This document shows positions 63,546-64,000 of a stretch of 64,000 nt of DNA, piece by piece. Each line of letters begins with the position of its first letter. Position 1 is the first letter of the stretch. The notes beneath the pieces are model-generated. The model saw nothing but the letters and a program-made list of their open reading frames with translations. It was not told the origin of the DNA and did not search any database. The position numbers and the translations under genes are program-made. The DNA comes from Lineus longissimus (Eukaryota; Nemertea; Pilidiophora; Heteronemertea; Lineidae), in assembly GCF_910592395.1 (NCBI RefSeq), contig NC_088318.1:16368349-16432348 (forward strand), given 5' to 3'.

Positions 63546-64000
63546 CTGAAATATGGATATTTTAGGGACTAAACATAAAATCGAAAAAGAAGTTAACCGT
63601 GGACCGGGTGTCAATTGTCATGTTTTGCGTGTCGCATGTCATTTGTCACGAGCTTGTTCAGTAACTGACTAAGACTTTAAACGCATCCCAATCTTTGGAA
63701 ATGACTTGTTCGTTCTTACATGCATCTTGCGGATGACATATAAAATGTGACCCAGCCTTGTCAGAAATCTCTTTTTCCGGAAATCTTTGGGGATAGTTGT
63801 TTAACCAGGAAACCAATTCTTTAGTTGGCCTTGACCTTTCACAAATGACCTTGACCTATAACAAGTGTCAGTCTCATAGGCAAAATATGATTAGAGCAAA
63901 CCGGAAATCATTTGTGGTTTTCCAATTTAGCATCATGCATTCAGAAGAACATTGCAATATCAACAATATGAGCGATTCGCATATATACTAGCAGATATCC
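63546..64000. other. GDA intron at right edge
   Basis: No further GDA exon recognised before the end of the window. 63826-63862 holds TTGACCT and TGACCTTGACCT words (see findings). Confidence 0.5.

Overview
This is a piece of animal nuclear DNA. The genes have many short exons with GT-AG introns, the window is AT-rich, and dispersed repeats, MITE-like foldbacks, tRNA-related SINEs and minisatellites are dense. A BEL/Pao retrotransposon is present. Repeat styles such as an AAGAGGCC start paired with a GGTGAGCTAAAAA end, and foldbacks built of GTCTACAAAACCAAGACC-like units, suggest a marine invertebrate, perhaps a lophotrochozoan. That placement is an inference. It is not bacterial, and most open frames in the window are chance.

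Layout. 1-6298: no recognisable gene, one TTAA-flanked MITE. 6299-14470: a complete, apparently young BEL/Pao LTR retrotransposon, with identical 238-bp LTRs, a 5-bp ATTAG target duplication and one intact 1842-codon gag-pol frame. 14471-28844: non-coding, with a 162-bp satellite, foldbacks, a GATG microsatellite and dispersed repeats. 29046-46526 (minus): a homologue of NSMAF/FAN (GRAM/PH, BEACH, WD40). Twenty-five exons could be joined in phase from the start codon, plus the last exon and a probable penultimate one. About 120 residues of the WD40 part were not located. A 1.1-kb array of a 30-bp minisatellite lies about 130 bp upstream of its start codon.

48.4-55.8 kb holds the most interesting locus: two head-to-head genes, each encoding an N-terminal WW domain followed by an array of C2H2/C2HC zinc fingers. 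In both, an intron cuts the WW domain at the same place and phase (the donor is AAA|GTAAGTAC in each), so they are an inverted duplicate pair, probably sharing a bidirectional promoter near 52.1-52.6 kb. Both have decayed finger sequence downstream of their stop codons. In the minus-strand gene the homologous reading frame continues directly past an in-frame TAA.

57.3-60.7 kb: two blocks of a 68-bp satellite separated by about 2.1 kb; the second block begins at the end of a degraded non-LTR retrotransposon fragment. 60837-63545 (minus): the last four exons of guanine deaminase (GDA). One of its introns holds a 255-bp foldback element flanked by a perfect 10-bp direct repeat. The gene continues past the right edge of the window.

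Exon boundaries come from splice signals, phase continuity and recalled protein-family patterns. No alignment or search was run.
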